Part shown: one piece after another, positions 10,952-22,149 of the stretch
Position numbering within the stretch: position 1 is the first letter of the stretch
Layout of the letters: each line of letters opens with the position of its first letter
Assembly: GCA_037176705.1 (NCBI GenBank)
Contig: CM073896.1
Location: 20,100,708-20,164,707, forward strand
Direction of reading: 5' to 3'
DNA from: Molossus alvarezi
Taxonomy: Eukaryota > Chordata > Mammalia > Chiroptera > Molossidae
DNA length: 64,000 bases
The notes under the pieces: model-generated
Databases searched by the model: none
Told to the model about the DNA's origin: nothing
What the model saw: the letters and a program-made list of their open reading frames with translations, nothing else
Program-made: the position numbers and the translations under genes

Positions 10952-11160
10952 GTTTTTTATTTTATTTTTCTTTATTGATTTTAGAGAGAGGAAGAAAGAA
11001 GGAAAGAGAGAAACATTGATGAGAGAGAACACTGATTGGCCGCCTCCTGCATGCCCCCCATTGGGGATCTGGTCCACAACCTGGGCATGTGCCCTGACCA
11101 GGAATTGAACTGGTGACCTCTTGGTGCATGGGTCAATGCTCATTGAGCCACACTGGCCAA
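10952..11160 (-). mobile_element. Ves-type SINE (type B)
   Basis: Minus orientation with T-rich end at left and head at right (ends 'GAGCCACACTGGCCAA' on plus). Perfect 13-bp TSD GCAAGAAGTGTTT at 10939-10951 and 11161-11173. Confidence 0.95.
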
Positions 11161-11173
11161 GCAAGAAGTGTTT

Positions 11174-11744
11174 ATTTGTTTTTATTTTCCCATGAAATAT
11201 TACCAATTCAGAATCCAAACTTGTGAGAATGAACAGTAACTACTAACAAATCATGAAATAAAAGTAACTTGTTTACATGTGTTAAAGCTATTGTTATACG
11301 ACACCTGAAGCAAATAGTTTTCAAAGATTTTCTTTCACGGAGGCAGTAGAACCATTAAATTTGTTATATTTCCAGAAATGATTTGGGGAAAGTTAAATTT
11401 ATATCACAATCTAAAAAGTAAGCTTCAGGTACCCGGGCATTTAGAAAAAACCGTCTTTGAGCAACACTATTGGTGTTTGAAGACAGTCACTCGTATGTGA
11501 TGGTTTGAATGTCCTGGAATTATTTTATTCTTAGCTGGTTCTGTGGTGACTTTCAACAGGTGCTGTGAAATGGTGGACACTTTGTTTTATAACTTTTGGA
11601 TTTTCAGAGCTGTTACAGAACTGAGCATGTTCCTGTTTTTGTGTGCTTTGTTGACACAGGTGATCCCAGAAGGGGGGGTTCGTTTGCAGGTTATCTTCCT
11701 TCCTGGCGGAATTAATGGGAACAGTTAACACTGACATATGCCAG
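11174..11744. other. unique sequence
   Basis: No recognisable element. ORFs at 11531-11782 on both strands are short and unrelated to known domains. Confidence 0.4.
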
Positions 11745-11942
11745 GGACTGTAGCGAATGGTTGTGTATAAGACGTATGGCATGCTCAGGACAATACTATG
11801 AAGTAGATACTGCTATCACCTCTTCTTTAACTGTGGTGAAGGTGAGACCCAGAGGTTAAGTAATTTCCCAAATAGGACAAAGCTGGTGGCAGGATGAGTC
11901 AAGCCCAGAGGACCCAGCTCCCCACTCTGTGTGCTCTTAACT
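11745..11942 (+). mobile_element. MIR SINE
   Basis: Contains AGACCCAGAGGTTAAGTAAT, followed by 'AGCTGGTGGCAGGATGAGTC' and 'GTGTGCTCTTAACTA', the conserved core and 3' half of MIR in sense orientation. Confidence 0.8.
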
Positions 11943-12612
11943 AGGAGCTTTCCTGAGAGGCCTGGGCAGTGCCAGGGAGGGGGCTCTGCACTGCCAACAG
12001 TAACTCTTCCCTGGATGAAAAGATATTCTCTGTTGGCAAAATGAAAGCTGGCTTGTGAAAAAAAAGTGCATAAGAGAGATCGGTGCAACGGAGAAGAGGA
12101 AGAGAGAAGGAGAAAATGCATGGACGAATCAAGCCATCATAAAAGCCTAGTGATGCGTGAAAGGAGAACTGACTGGCAGGTAGACCCTCTCTGCGCTTCA
12201 CTGGGAGGTAAAGTGTGGTCAAGTACAGGAGCTCGGGCTCAGGAGGCTTCGCGGAAGTCATGGATCTAAAATGTCCTGTGGGATTTCAAGTGCTTCCTGT
12301 ACTATTGTCTTTATGAGTCCTTGGTTTCCTGAGGGCTTCTTACCTTCGTGATGAAGATGAAATCGCCTTCCCAGCAGGCTGAGCAGCTGAGTATTCCTCT
12401 TTAGAAGATACACGTTCAGGTGGGGGATTGTCATACCTAGATTGGTGTGAAATGGGATATTTGAGGGATTTACAGATAATAAGGAAAGCTGGGTGAATTC
12501 AGAGAGGCATGATATTCTGAGAATAAAACATACACGGATAATGGAAGGGTCAGGACAGAAGTTGCTTGACAAAAAGATGCTGCTTCTCTTTAGGTGAATA
12601 TTCAAAGTCTAT
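11943..12612. other. unique sequence
   Basis: About 670 bp. ORFs of 101-115 codons on the minus strand (11816-12605) have no recognisable domain or codon bias and are treated as chance. Confidence 0.4.
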
Positions 12613-12615
12613 TCT

Positions 12616-12838
12616 TTTAAAAAAATATATTTTTCCTTCATTGATTTCTTTAGAAAGAGAGGAAGTGAGAGGGGCAGAGAGAGAGAAACACCAATGAGAG
12701 AGAACATCGATTGGCTGCCTCCTGCATGCCCCCACTGGGGACCGGGCCCACAACCTGGGCATGTGCCCTGACCAGGAATCGAACTGGTGACTTCTCGGTG
12801 CATGGGTCAATGCTTGACCGTTGAGCCAGACTGGCCAG
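12616..12838 (-). mobile_element. Ves-type SINE (type B)
   Basis: Minus orientation, with CATTGATTTCTTTAGAAAGA at the 3' side and the head ending 'GAGCCAGACTGGCCAGA'. Imperfect TSD TTCAAAGTCT / CTCAAAAGCCT. Confidence 0.9.
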
Positions 12839-13079
12839 ACTCAAAAGCCTCTCCTTGTTCTTCCATTTTATTGTGCATACTTTTCATTGGATACTCATCT
12901 CAATCACACAAATAAACACCTGGACACAACCAATAGCCCTGTCCTTTCAGAATAAAATATAAACTGTCCTTTGAACTAAGATATATTCTAAGGCAAAGCT
13001 GAAAGCAAAAAATAAACATAAAAAATGAAATTGAGGTTGTGGTCAATGAATCATGAAAGCAAAAGAACCAAATGGACAG

Positions 13080-13215
13080 AAGTGAGCAGAGCAGACAGGT
13101 TCAGAGAGACGCAGCGTTGATCAGAGTCTAGCCAGCAGGAGCAGCGGGGGCCACGGAGAGGGCCCAGCGCGCAGCAGCGCCACCTCCTGGGTGCGGTGGG
13201 AGGGCTCTTCACACA
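13080..13215. other. GC- and CpG-rich pocket in AT-rich DNA
   Basis: About 135 bp with a dense CpG group (AGGGCCCAGCGCGCAGCAGC region, 13160-13195). It is not part of any repeat I recognise and stands out against AT-rich flanks. Possible regulatory element. No gene adjoins it. Confidence 0.5.
13176..13190 (-). promoter_or_regulatory. CTCF-like binding site
   Basis: Minus strand CCAGGAGGTGGCGCT fits the CTCF core (CCASYAGRKGGCRS) at all but one core position. It sits in the GC-rich pocket. Prediction only. Confidence 0.45.
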
Positions 13216-15719
13216 TCGTTTAGGTCCGGTATACTGTTATTCCTGGGTACTGTGCATATTTTATTTAATTTTAATTATACTGCAACAGAAAATTTTGTTT
13301 TGCTCAAATAAACTTTTCCTTACAGAAGTATAAAAATAATCTAGATGTGGTTAAAAAAATTATTATTCATTTATATATTAAAATGCTTTAAATCTGTTAA
13401 ATGTATAACTAATATAAATTTTATTTAGAAACACAAAGTGATATTAGAGATCGAGAGTTATTTCCTTATGACATAGTTGTGATATTGTGCCCATCTCTTA
13501 ATTTATGATTCCCTATGAATATAAAATATATAAACATATTTCAAATAGCACAGTATAATTTACAGTAAACATATACACTCAATCTCCTACAAATAAACAC
13601 TTTTTTCTTTATTGTCTTTATTTGTTTTAACTGCAATAAAGCTATAAAAAATTGTATATAACTTTAAGAAAGAATGGATTAAATAAACTTTATTTGCATA
13701 TTAAAATATATTCTACCCTAAGAGAATCAAGAACATCATTTCTAAATGAGTTTATTAATAAATTATTCTACATCTTGGACAATTAAATAAATCAAAATGA
13801 ACATAACCGTTTTTCAAAATATTCTCATCATTAAATGTATAAAGAAAGTTTTTTTGTGTGTGTGAGGTGGGGAGCATTCTGTTAGGTAAGTTGAGATAAG
13901 TTTTATATTTATTTTCACAATTTAGTCATAGTCCTCAAAAATAAAATAAAAAATATTAGAAATAATTTAAAGAGACTTATGAAAATATCTTGAAAGAAAA
14001 CACCCACTCTAAATACCAGATACTGGAAAACTAAAGATTTCAAAATGTCTCTCAAAATAATTTATATGTTTTATGCAATTACTATAATATATTAATTTAA
14101 GGGATTTTTTTTTTTTGGTTTAAAAAGTAATTTTACAGATAGTCACAGTAATAATGGAACAAAGAGTGTCAAGAACATACTGAAAATAAAGTGAAGAAGC
14201 AGTTTCATTGCAAGCCTCTTGATATAATATTTCCCAAAAACAAATTCAACACATTAAGAATCCCAAATCAGTGGGGAAATGACTATTTTAAAAATATGGT
14301 ACCAGGCAATTAAGATAATTTTTGGGAAAATAGAAATAACACAAAATTCATTTACATGAAAAAGTTCTATGCTTAACATCTTTTAAAATAGCAGATGGCT
14401 TGAAGAGATAAGTGAACAAAACAAAAACCTTTAAATATTAGAAAAAATAGAGGTGAATGTGAGGTGCATATTTATTATATGCTTGAGTTTCACAGGCTCT
14501 TTTTATATAAAGTAAATCAATGATTTACAAACAACTGCAAACCCACTGGATGCAGAGAAGTCTGAGAAAAAGAGATGACCAATTTGACTCATCTCTTTTG
14601 CTATCAACTCTAGATTTTGTTTCAAAACAAACGGTTGCTGAACTGCAAGGAGTGGAATGCAAGGTAAGTTTTAGGTGCTGCTAATGTTCTAACAGGGACC
14701 AGGCATCTTCCCCTTAGAGCCTGGGCTAGCGTCTAGAAGTCAACATTAATAAGAATTAAGATTAAGTTTCAGGGAATGCTCGATCTCAGTTTTCTGTGAC
14801 CTCTAGAAAGGATGCTTAACTGAAGTGTATGTCTGTTCTCCTTAGTTTTAGAAAGGCCATGGAATGGCTGAATGATCCCGTTAGGAAATCAGCACCTTTT
14901 ACCCCTGAGTCCTCTAGCCAGAGGAGGAGAAGGACTAAGAGAGCTTTCTCTGGCATCTGGCCCGAGCACCTGCAACATGCCTGCGTCCTCAGCCAAATGT
15001 CAAAGTGGGAGAAAATGCTTTGACTTATACTCTAGACCTGAGCCCTCAGTAGCAGACCAAGATAAATAATAACACATTCAAAAGAAACCAGAAATCAGAG
15101 CGAAAAAGACACCAAACAAACAGAACATATTGTCGGTAACATGCAGTGTGACACAGAACAATGGAACAGCCCCTATTTTGTGTCAAAATATGACAACCAT
15201 TCAAAAGGCATGTAGAAAAATGAACTGAGAAAACTGCAATATAATAGATTATGTAAATGCATCTTGCAAATTAATCACACAATAGCAGTTCCAATTTTTA
15301 AAAATCGAGCAAAGAAACTAACCCCAAGGCCAAAATGCCTATCACAAACATCCAATTTTATCAACAACCAACAATTGTCAATTAATATGTAATATATATT
15401 TCAGCTATTAAATATCATATTTCATCAAACTAAGATGAGGTTATGTCTAAGATATACCTCTATGTTTTGGAAACATTAAAGACGATAAATTACCAGTCAT
15501 ATTCCGTGATGGCACCATGCTATGAAACCATGGATCGTCTGTTTATCTCAAGTCATTGTGCTCCCTCATCAGAGAGACGTATTGGAAGTTCACTTCTCAT
15601 GAGAGTTCTTCATTACTTTTACTTTTCTGTAAATCATTCTGCTTAAGGTAAAAAAAGTAAGTTATATTGAAATTCATACCAAATTATCATGACTTAGTTC
15701 TTTGTCATCATGTTGCATT

Positions 15720-15721
<2 letters not shown>

Positions 15722-15755
<34 letters not shown>
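15722..15755. repeat. (TG)n microsatellite
   Basis: Seventeen TG units, uninterrupted. Confidence 0.95.
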
Positions 15756-15757
<2 letters not shown>

Positions 15758-15875
15758 GAAGTATGAAAGCTCATCAAAAAGAAAATGTTTTGTAAAATAT
15801 TAAATGGGATATATAAAAAGGAGTTACTTTCTACTCAAAATTACTATCAGGCTCGTTTTAGTACTAGTAGAGGTA

Positions 15876-15958
15876 TTTTTTGTTTTTTTCCTTCCCCTCT
15901 CTCTCCCTCTCTCCCTTCTTCCTCCCTCCCTCCACCCTCATTTTATTTTTTCCCTCAA
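15876..15958 (+). repeat. pyrimidine-rich tract
   Basis: Almost pure C/T over about 80 bp, with CTCTCTCTCCCTCTCTCCCT. Confidence 0.85.
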
Positions 15959-17674
15959 TACCCCACTCCCTTTTTTTGGTAAAAATTAAGAGAAAAAAAG
16001 TATGAATGTATATTTTAAAGAATGAGTTGATAAATGAAAAATGAATGATTAATGCAAAATCATAAAACTTTTGGGTATAAGCTATTTATTCTACACTCTC
16101 AGGAAAACTTCATGAGCTCATGTTTGTTTTTTGGAAAACTTTCACACCTATTAAATAAATAAAAAGATGAATAAAGTGCAATAGTTCAAACTTAAGTATA
16201 TTTCAAATATGTAGTTAAAGAATTCTCAGATTTTTTTTTAATATAAAAAATAGACCATCTGTCATAGCATTACATTTTGTTTTAAGAATAATGATTCCAT
16301 GATTCTCAAAATACAGTGTTCAATATCAGGAATTCAAACAATGCAGAAAATGCAAAGGAATAGTAAACTACTACTTGAAATTCCTTCACTGAGAAATAAT
16401 CATTATTAAGTCAGTTGAATACACTTTCAGACACGTCTTTATGTCTACACTGATGAAAACATACTGAGAATACTAGACAAACATGTGAATGAAAATTATG
16501 TGCTATACAAACTGTTTAATACAAAATGGTCAAATTTAGTTTTGCTTTAATTTATAAGAAAAAGAGCAACACAAGTGAAACCAAATTGATGTTGAATTTC
16601 AAATAAATATTTCTTCACTTTAATAGATTTTGTTTATTTGACTATTCCTTCAATGCAAATTGAAAAGATTATAGAACACATTTATACATTGTAGTCATTT
16701 TATAAACACCATGTTTCAAATTTAGAAAGTACTATTTTATCCACAGCTGTATCACATAAACAAATTACTCCTCTCACACTGATTTCCAGTCTCTGCCCTC
16801 ATGTTGCAATGTTAACATTTTTATTTTAATAAGGTTTATGTATGTCATTACACACGATGTTAACACTTTTTCTCTGAGTTATTAGTATTAATCCTAGATG
16901 TGGACTCACCATATCATATTGTCATTGCTTCTCTCTTCCTGATTTATGTATTTTGATAATCACTGGATTGTCTGAGTTTTGATACAAAGGTGTCCTCTCT
17001 GTCTCTCTCTGTGTGTCTTTCTCTCTCTTTGACTCAAGGAAATTTATTTAGAAATGTCTGTCCATCGCCTTTAGTGTGTAACTACTCCTTGATTTTTTTT
17101 TTCAGTCACACTTTATTTTCTTCTGAACTTCGTAAACAGCTCCATTTGTTTTTTGTTTGTTTGTTTTGCTTTTTATATTGAATTAGAAAAATCAAGGAGA
17201 ACACATGCAGGAAATTAGAAAGCAAGGAGCACAATTGACACCATGTGATTCTAAATTCAGACTTGAGGGTTTAATTCTTTTCAGTGCATTTCAAAAAATG
17301 AAATGAGAGCAATACTTGTTAAAAAATCTTAACACCTCTTCCCCTCCCCACTAACAGCTGTCCACCTGCTCTCTGAGTCTGTCTCTATTTTGCTTGTTAG
17401 TTCATTTTGTTCATTCGATTCCCCATATGAGTGAGATCATCTATTATTTGTCTTTCTCTGACTGGCTTATTTCACTTAGCATGATGCTCTCCAGGACCAT
17501 CCATGCTGTCACAAATGGTAAGAGTTCCTTCTCTTTTTTTTTTTTTTTAAGCCAAGTAATATTCCATTGTGTATATGTGCCACAGCTTTTTTATCCACTC
17601 ATCTACTGATGGGTACTTGGGCTGCTCCCAAATCTTGGCTATTGGAAATAGTGCTGCAATGAGCACATATGTTC

Positions 17675-17676
17675 GT

Positions 17677-17768
<92 letters not shown>
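17675..17768. repeat. (TTTC)n microsatellite
   Basis: About 23 TTTC units, the expanded tail of the mini-SINE. The Lys/Glu and Phe/Leu/Ser-rich ORFs across it are artefacts. Confidence 0.97.
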
Positions 17769-17852
17769 GGTACGTGCCCCTAGCGGGGACCGAACCCGGG
17801 ACTCTCTGGTCCACAGGCCGACGCTCCAACCGCTAAGGCAAACCAGGCAGGG
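17675..17852 (-). mobile_element. head-only (mini) Ves SINE with (GAAA)n tail
   Basis: Minus strand: an 85-bp tRNA-like head, GCCTGGTTTGCCTTAGCGGT through 'CCCGCTAGGGGCACGTACC' type end, followed directly by about 90 bp of (GAAA)n. The usual Ves body after GTACC is missing. Flanks ACATATGTTC (17665-17674) and CCATATATTC (17854-17863) form an imperfect TSD in the host L1. Confidence 0.85.
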
Positions 17853-18220
17853 CCCATATATTCTTTCAAATTTGTGTTTTTTGAGTTTCTTCAGATAGAT
17901 TCCCAGAGGTAGAATTGCTGGGTCATAAGGCAGGTCCATTTTTAATTTTTTGAGGTAACTCCATACTGCTTTCCACAGTGGCTGCAGCAGTCTGCATTCC
18001 CACCAGCAGTTCATGAGGGCTCCCTTTTCTCCACATCCTCACCAGCACTTGTTTGTTGATTTATGGATGGTAGCCATTCTGACAGGTGTGAGATAATATC
18101 TCATTGCGGTTTTAATGTGCACTTCTCTGATGATGAGTGACATTCATCATCTTTCACATGTCTATTGGCTATCTGTATGTCCTCTGTGAAGAAATGTCTA
18201 TTCAGGTCCTTTTTAAATCT

Positions 18221-18404
18221 TCACCCAAGGACATGCTTATTGATTTTAGAGAGAGGGGAAGGAAGAGAGAGAAAGAGAAGCATAGATCTGTTGCCTCCCG
18301 TGTGCACCCTGACAGGGGTTTGAACCTGCAACCCAGGTATGTGCCCTTGACTGGGAATTGGTGCACAGGCCAATGCTTTAACCACTGAGTCACACGAGCC
18401 AGGG
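18221..18404 (-). mobile_element. Ves-type SINE, older diverged copy
   Basis: Minus strand: head CCTGGCTCGTGTGACTCAGT, 'GGGCACATACCTGGGTTGCA', CT-rich body and a tail ending CCTTGGGTGAAGATT. No TSD is visible, and L1 sequence is missing at the same point. Confidence 0.8.
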
Positions 18405-18504
18405 CAGACCATTGGTGTCTTGATAGGAACTGCATTGAATCTGTAGATTGCTTTGGGAAGTATGGACGTTTGAGAACAATGATATTTTAATGACAATTGT
18501 GGCC

Positions 18505-19458
18505 TGTCATTAGAAGTCTAGGATTGGCCACTACATTTTGTACAGAATGTGTGTAAAAATCTTCCTTTAGTGTTTTCAATGAATCACCTTACGTCTGTAT
18601 TACATCAGTGGTGGAAATGATTTGAGTACCTTGAAGTCGATAAGTTACTACTTCACTGTTAAAAATGCTTACTGCTTTAGAAACTTGACCATTGAGGTCT
18701 TGACTTTTTAGCCTTTTAAGTGCTTCTGAGTACGGTTTGTTACACTCGAGTCTCCCTATTGCCTGCCTTAGATGCACTAGCACTCTGCATGCTCACCTCC
18801 TCCAGCTAAGTCAATAACCTCTTGAAACCAGGGAGGTTGCACATGGCAATTTTCTATACTTACGGCAAGGCAAGGAGAATCCTTTTCTAAACTTCTCTAC
18901 ATCACGATTTGGAGCATGTGCCACTAAATCATTAGAGGCAAGGATATGACAAAGGAAAAATAAGAGATTGGTTGCTGGCAATCTTCAGCACACAGACAGC
19001 TACTTCATAAGCAGTCTCCCAAGCAATACAGCCCTTCTATACAGACTAACCCCAAACAGCCACTGCCTGCTCTTCTTAATAGTGATGGGGCCTTGGGGTA
19101 TCACAGGCTGTTACACCAGCAGCACAGTCACATTCCCAGCTCCCAGCTTGACAAAAGGAAAATGGTGGAGATCAGTTCAAGCTAATTAAGTCCTGTAACT
19201 GGAATATGAACAAACTGGTGTTTACTTGAATTTAGTTCTGGAAATTTATAATAAAACAAAGATTGTACAAAGAGTATTTAAAACTTCTTAGGAGATTTAA
19301 CAGTTTTATATAATCAAATACAATGCTAATGACAATTTATTTACAAATAATTGATGTGTTCAATTGAATTTTTTTTTTTTTTTGTCTAGTAATTGTATCA
19401 TACTCCTGTGGAGAGCTCCCAATGATGAGTTTATTTATTTTGTGTTTAATTAATAAAC
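18505..19458. other. unique sequence, possible decayed coding stretch
   Basis: On the minus strand at 18590-18880 one finds linked protein-like pieces (for example PPWFQEVIDLAGGGEHAE, then after a one-base frame shift LVHLRQAIGRLECNKPYSEA) that look more protein-like than chance frames. I cannot name a parent gene. It could be an old processed pseudogene or chance. Confidence 0.3.
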
Positions 19459-19470
19459 ATTAAGGAAAAC

Positions 19471-19693
19471 TGTCTGGCCAGTGTGGCTCAGTGGTTGAGC
19501 GTCGACTCATGCACCAAACGGTCACTGGTTTGATTCCCGGTCAGGGCACATGCCCAGGTTGTAGGCCTGATCCCCATTGGGGGGCATGCAGGAGGCAGCC
19601 AATTGACGTTTTCTCTCATGAATGTTTCTTTCTCTTTCTCCCTCTTCCTTTTTCTCTCTCTAAAATCAATAAAGAAAAAAAATTTAAAAAAAA
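19471..19693 (+). mobile_element. Ves-type SINE (type B)
   Basis: Head GGCCAGTGTGGCTCAGTGGT, GGTTTGATTCCCGGTCAGGG, CT-rich part, AAAATCAATAAAGAAAAAA tail. Perfect 12-bp TSD ATTAAGGAAAAC at 19459-19470 and 19694-19705. Confidence 0.95.
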
Positions 19694-19705
19694 ATTAAGG
19701 AAAAC

Positions 19706-20040
19706 AAAAAAAAACCACAATTTTTTAAGATTCTTTGATTTTGAACTTTTATTAATTCAAACTTGTTTTCTGCCCAAATAATTATTCATTTGTTTTATAA
19801 TAAATATTTAATACCTCTTGTGCATAACAAGCTTCTGCAAAAGAGTATATAAATTTTTTATTAAAGCATGGTTTTATTATATATATAAATTTTCTTTGTA
19901 AAAGTAATAGAGAAACTAAAAATTATATATGTGCAATTATAGAAAGACAATATGTGCAGAGATATAGAAAGGATTTCTGACTTAGCTAAAGCTTAATAGG
20001 CTTCCGGCATTTTGGTGTGACTCACATTTCTACTTTGTTT
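19706..20040. other. unique AT-rich sequence
   Basis: Nothing recognised. Confidence 0.4.
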
Positions 20041-20042
20041 TT

Positions 20043-20560
20043 GTTCTTAGATTTTGTTGTTGTTGACACTATTACAGATGTCCCCTATTCCCCCTCTTTG
20101 CCCACCCCCACCCAGCCCCTGCCCTACACCCTCCCCAGGCCTTCACCACGCTGTTGTCTGTGTCCACATGCTGTGCATATAAGTTCTTTGGCTCATCTCT
20201 TTACCTTCTTCCATCCAGTGTCCCCCAACCCCCATTGGTCTTTTTTTTATTATTATTATTATTTTTAATCCTCACCCGAGGACATCCTTCCATTTTTTTG
20301 TTCAGGTAGAGTGGGAGGGAGAGAGAGGAACAGAGAGAGAGAGAGAAACATCGACATGAAAGGAACACATCGAGTGACTGCCACCCTCACGACCAACCAG
20401 GGCCGGGGACAAACTACAACCGAGGTACATGCCCTTAGCGGGAACCGAACCCGGGTCTCTCCGGACCGCAGGCCGACGCTCTAACCGCTGAGCCAAACTG
20501 GCCAGGGCCCCCATTGGTCTTTAGTTCTGTATGACTACAGGCATCTCCACCAAGAATAAA
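20043..20560 (-). mobile_element. L1/HAL1 3' UTR fragment split by a SINE
   Basis: C-rich plus strand with 'TTGTCTGTGTCCACATGCTG', then GCATATAAGTTCTTTGGCTC, which closely follows the 3' UTR of the HAL1 element at 0.9-1.05 kb. Minus orientation. It continues briefly (to about 20550) after the inserted SINE. Confidence 0.7.
20244..20507 (-). mobile_element. Ves-type SINE (type A), young
   Basis: Minus orientation, CpG-rich head (CCGAACCCGGGTCTCTCCGG on plus), T-rich/ATT tail at left, body with CATCGACATGAAAGGAACAC. Perfect 15-bp TSD CCCCCATTGGTCTTT at 20229-20243 and 20508-20522. Retained CpGs and the perfect TSD argue for recent insertion. Confidence 0.95.
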
Positions 20561-21264
20561 AAATGAATTTTATTCTTGGAAACTAGTCATGACAAAGAAA
20601 TCCCAAAGAGATAGATATAGAAACCATATTTTTAACTCTTGAAGCATGGGATTTATTTTTAATACCAGAATATGACTCCTTGTGGTTAAATTTTTCTAAA
20701 ATTTTATTTTGTTTTTATTGGTTTGTCAAAGACTTACTAAGAATATTATGAAGTTTTCTAAAATAGTTTATTAGTTATATGCTTTGATTTCATTAATAAA
20801 TGTGATGCTTTATGGAAAATTATAATGCATAAGTATTTATTCTATAAAACAATTACACCAGATAAAAGCACTCATCCTATTTTAGTTTGATTCATTGTTA
20901 AGGAAACCAGCCCAAAAGTTTTTATTCTTTCAACTAAACTTCAAGGAAAATATAATTCACTATCTACTTGAGATTTAGGAAACAAATTTGTTGTGTAAGA
21001 GTATTTCATATTGACTGGAAAAATGCAGGCCTCAATCATAGGATTAGAGGTCTACCTATACCAATGTGGGGTTCCTTCTACTTCATTCAATTTACCATGT
21101 GTGTGTGTATGTCCAAAATGGGTTTTCATTTTATTTTTTTCCTTTAATTTGTATTGTTGAATCACTTACACTAAAAAAGGGATTGATGAAGTAGTCATCA
21201 AGTGTGGATTTGATAGTAAGTGAAGTTGAAGGGCTGAGCTGTGGGGAAAACCAGCTATGTGTTA
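20561..21264. other. unique AT-rich sequence
   Basis: Nothing recognised. Confidence 0.4.
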
Positions 21265-21665
21265 AATATGGTATTATCCTTATTTTATAAATGAGAAAAA
21301 CCAGGCATAATTATTTATTTATTTTTTATCCTCACCTGAGGACATTTTGCATTTATCTTCAGATAGAGAGGGAGGAGAGAGAGAGAGAAACATCGATGTG
21401 AGAGAGAAGCATCAACTGGTTGCCACCCATATGACCCCAATGGGGCGGGGACAAACCACAACCGAGGTCCGTGCCTTTAGTAGGAACCGAACCTGGGACT
21501 TTCTGGTCCACAGGCTGATGCTCAACTGCTGAGCCAAACTGGCCAGGGCCACAAGGCATAATTATTTTTAATCAATCTGCCCATGTTAGTACTTCAGGTA
21601 ACTAGTAGAGTCAAACTTGGAACCCAGACAACAGTGCTCTGGAGTCCAAGGCCAATCCTGATTTA
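21265..21665 (+). mobile_element. MIR SINE split by a Ves SINE
   Basis: The 5' part TTATCCTTATTTTATAAATG (MIR core) ends at about 21302. The 3' part with AGTCAAACTTGGAACCCAGA and 'ACAGTGCTCTGGAGTCCAAG' lies after the Ves insertion at 21568-21665. Confidence 0.65.
21317..21553 (-). mobile_element. Ves-type SINE (type A)
   Basis: Minus orientation; head at right (GAGCCAAACTGGCCAGGGCC on plus), tail TTTTTATCCTCACCTGAGGA at left. Perfect 14-bp TSD AGGCATAATTATTT at 21303-21316 and 21554-21567. Confidence 0.95.
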
Positions 21666-21669
21666 TGCG

Positions 21670-21925
21670 CCTATATTAAGTAGATGAGAATGTTCATTTT
21701 TAGTCCCCACAAAAATAATGAGGAAGAAAATAATAATAACAGGTAAAAATTAATGGAAAAGAGAGGACCAGGACGAGGGTGATGCCAGCTAGCCACTGGG
21801 TGACAAAATTTGGGGTGGCATTCACTTTCGGTTTGTGCAGGCTCCAACACAGTACTTACCCAGACAGAGAATTCCTCCTTCAATCTTAACCACACTCCAC
21901 ACTATTCAGATAACAGCCCCACCCC
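21670..21925. other. unique sequence
   Basis: Nothing recognised. Confidence 0.4.
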
Positions 21926-21929
21926 CACC

Positions 21930-22145
21930 CAAGGGATTCTTTAGGACCTGCTTTATTTTTATCAGACACATTGAGCACTACCTGACTCATTGAATAATAT
22001 ATTATCAATTTGTTTTGTCTTCCTGTACTACAATGGAAGCTCTCAGAGCAGACATTTTTCTGCGTTGTTCATTGTTGAGTTCCCAAAGCCTATAACATGG
22101 TGTTGCCTAAATTAGGAGCATGATACATATGTTGAGAAAGGAATG
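21930..22145 (+). mobile_element. L2 LINE 3' remnant
   Basis: Order of motifs GGAAGCTCTCAGAGCAGACA, TTGTTCATTGTTGAGTTCCC, then AACATGGTGTTGCCTAAATT matches the L2 3' end pattern (segment length, start-of-sale 'cause of' motif and 'cacagtgcctggcacatag' region), heavily diverged. Confidence 0.55.
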
Positions 22146-22149
22146 CTTT

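Larger units (their letters stand above)
12842..17320. other. unique AT-rich sequence, about 4.5 kb
   Basis: No gene or large repeat recognised. Notable points inside are the GC-rich pocket at 13080-13215, an 11-bp inverted repeat (AAAAGAGATGA at 14568-14578 and its complement at 14589-14599), and simple repeats at 15722-15755 and 15876-15958. Confidence 0.4.
17325..18500 (-). mobile_element. old L1 fragment with internal deletion, host of two SINEs
   Basis: Minus-strand L1: the 3' UTR/ORF2 end begins near 17330, and ORF2 C-terminal sequence (for example TTTTTATCCACTCATCTACT on plus) runs to about 18220. After the SINE at 18221-18404 it resumes with 'CATTGAATCTGTAGATTGCT', an ORF2 segment normally several hundred bp further 5'. 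The intervening L1 sequence is missing. ORF2 is broken throughout. Confidence 0.85.

Noticed and set aside
17547..18014. 155-codon minus-strand ORF with Lys-Glu-Arg repeats
   Set aside because: Reads the (GAAA)n tail of a SINE joined to L1 ORF2 sequence. Not a real gene.
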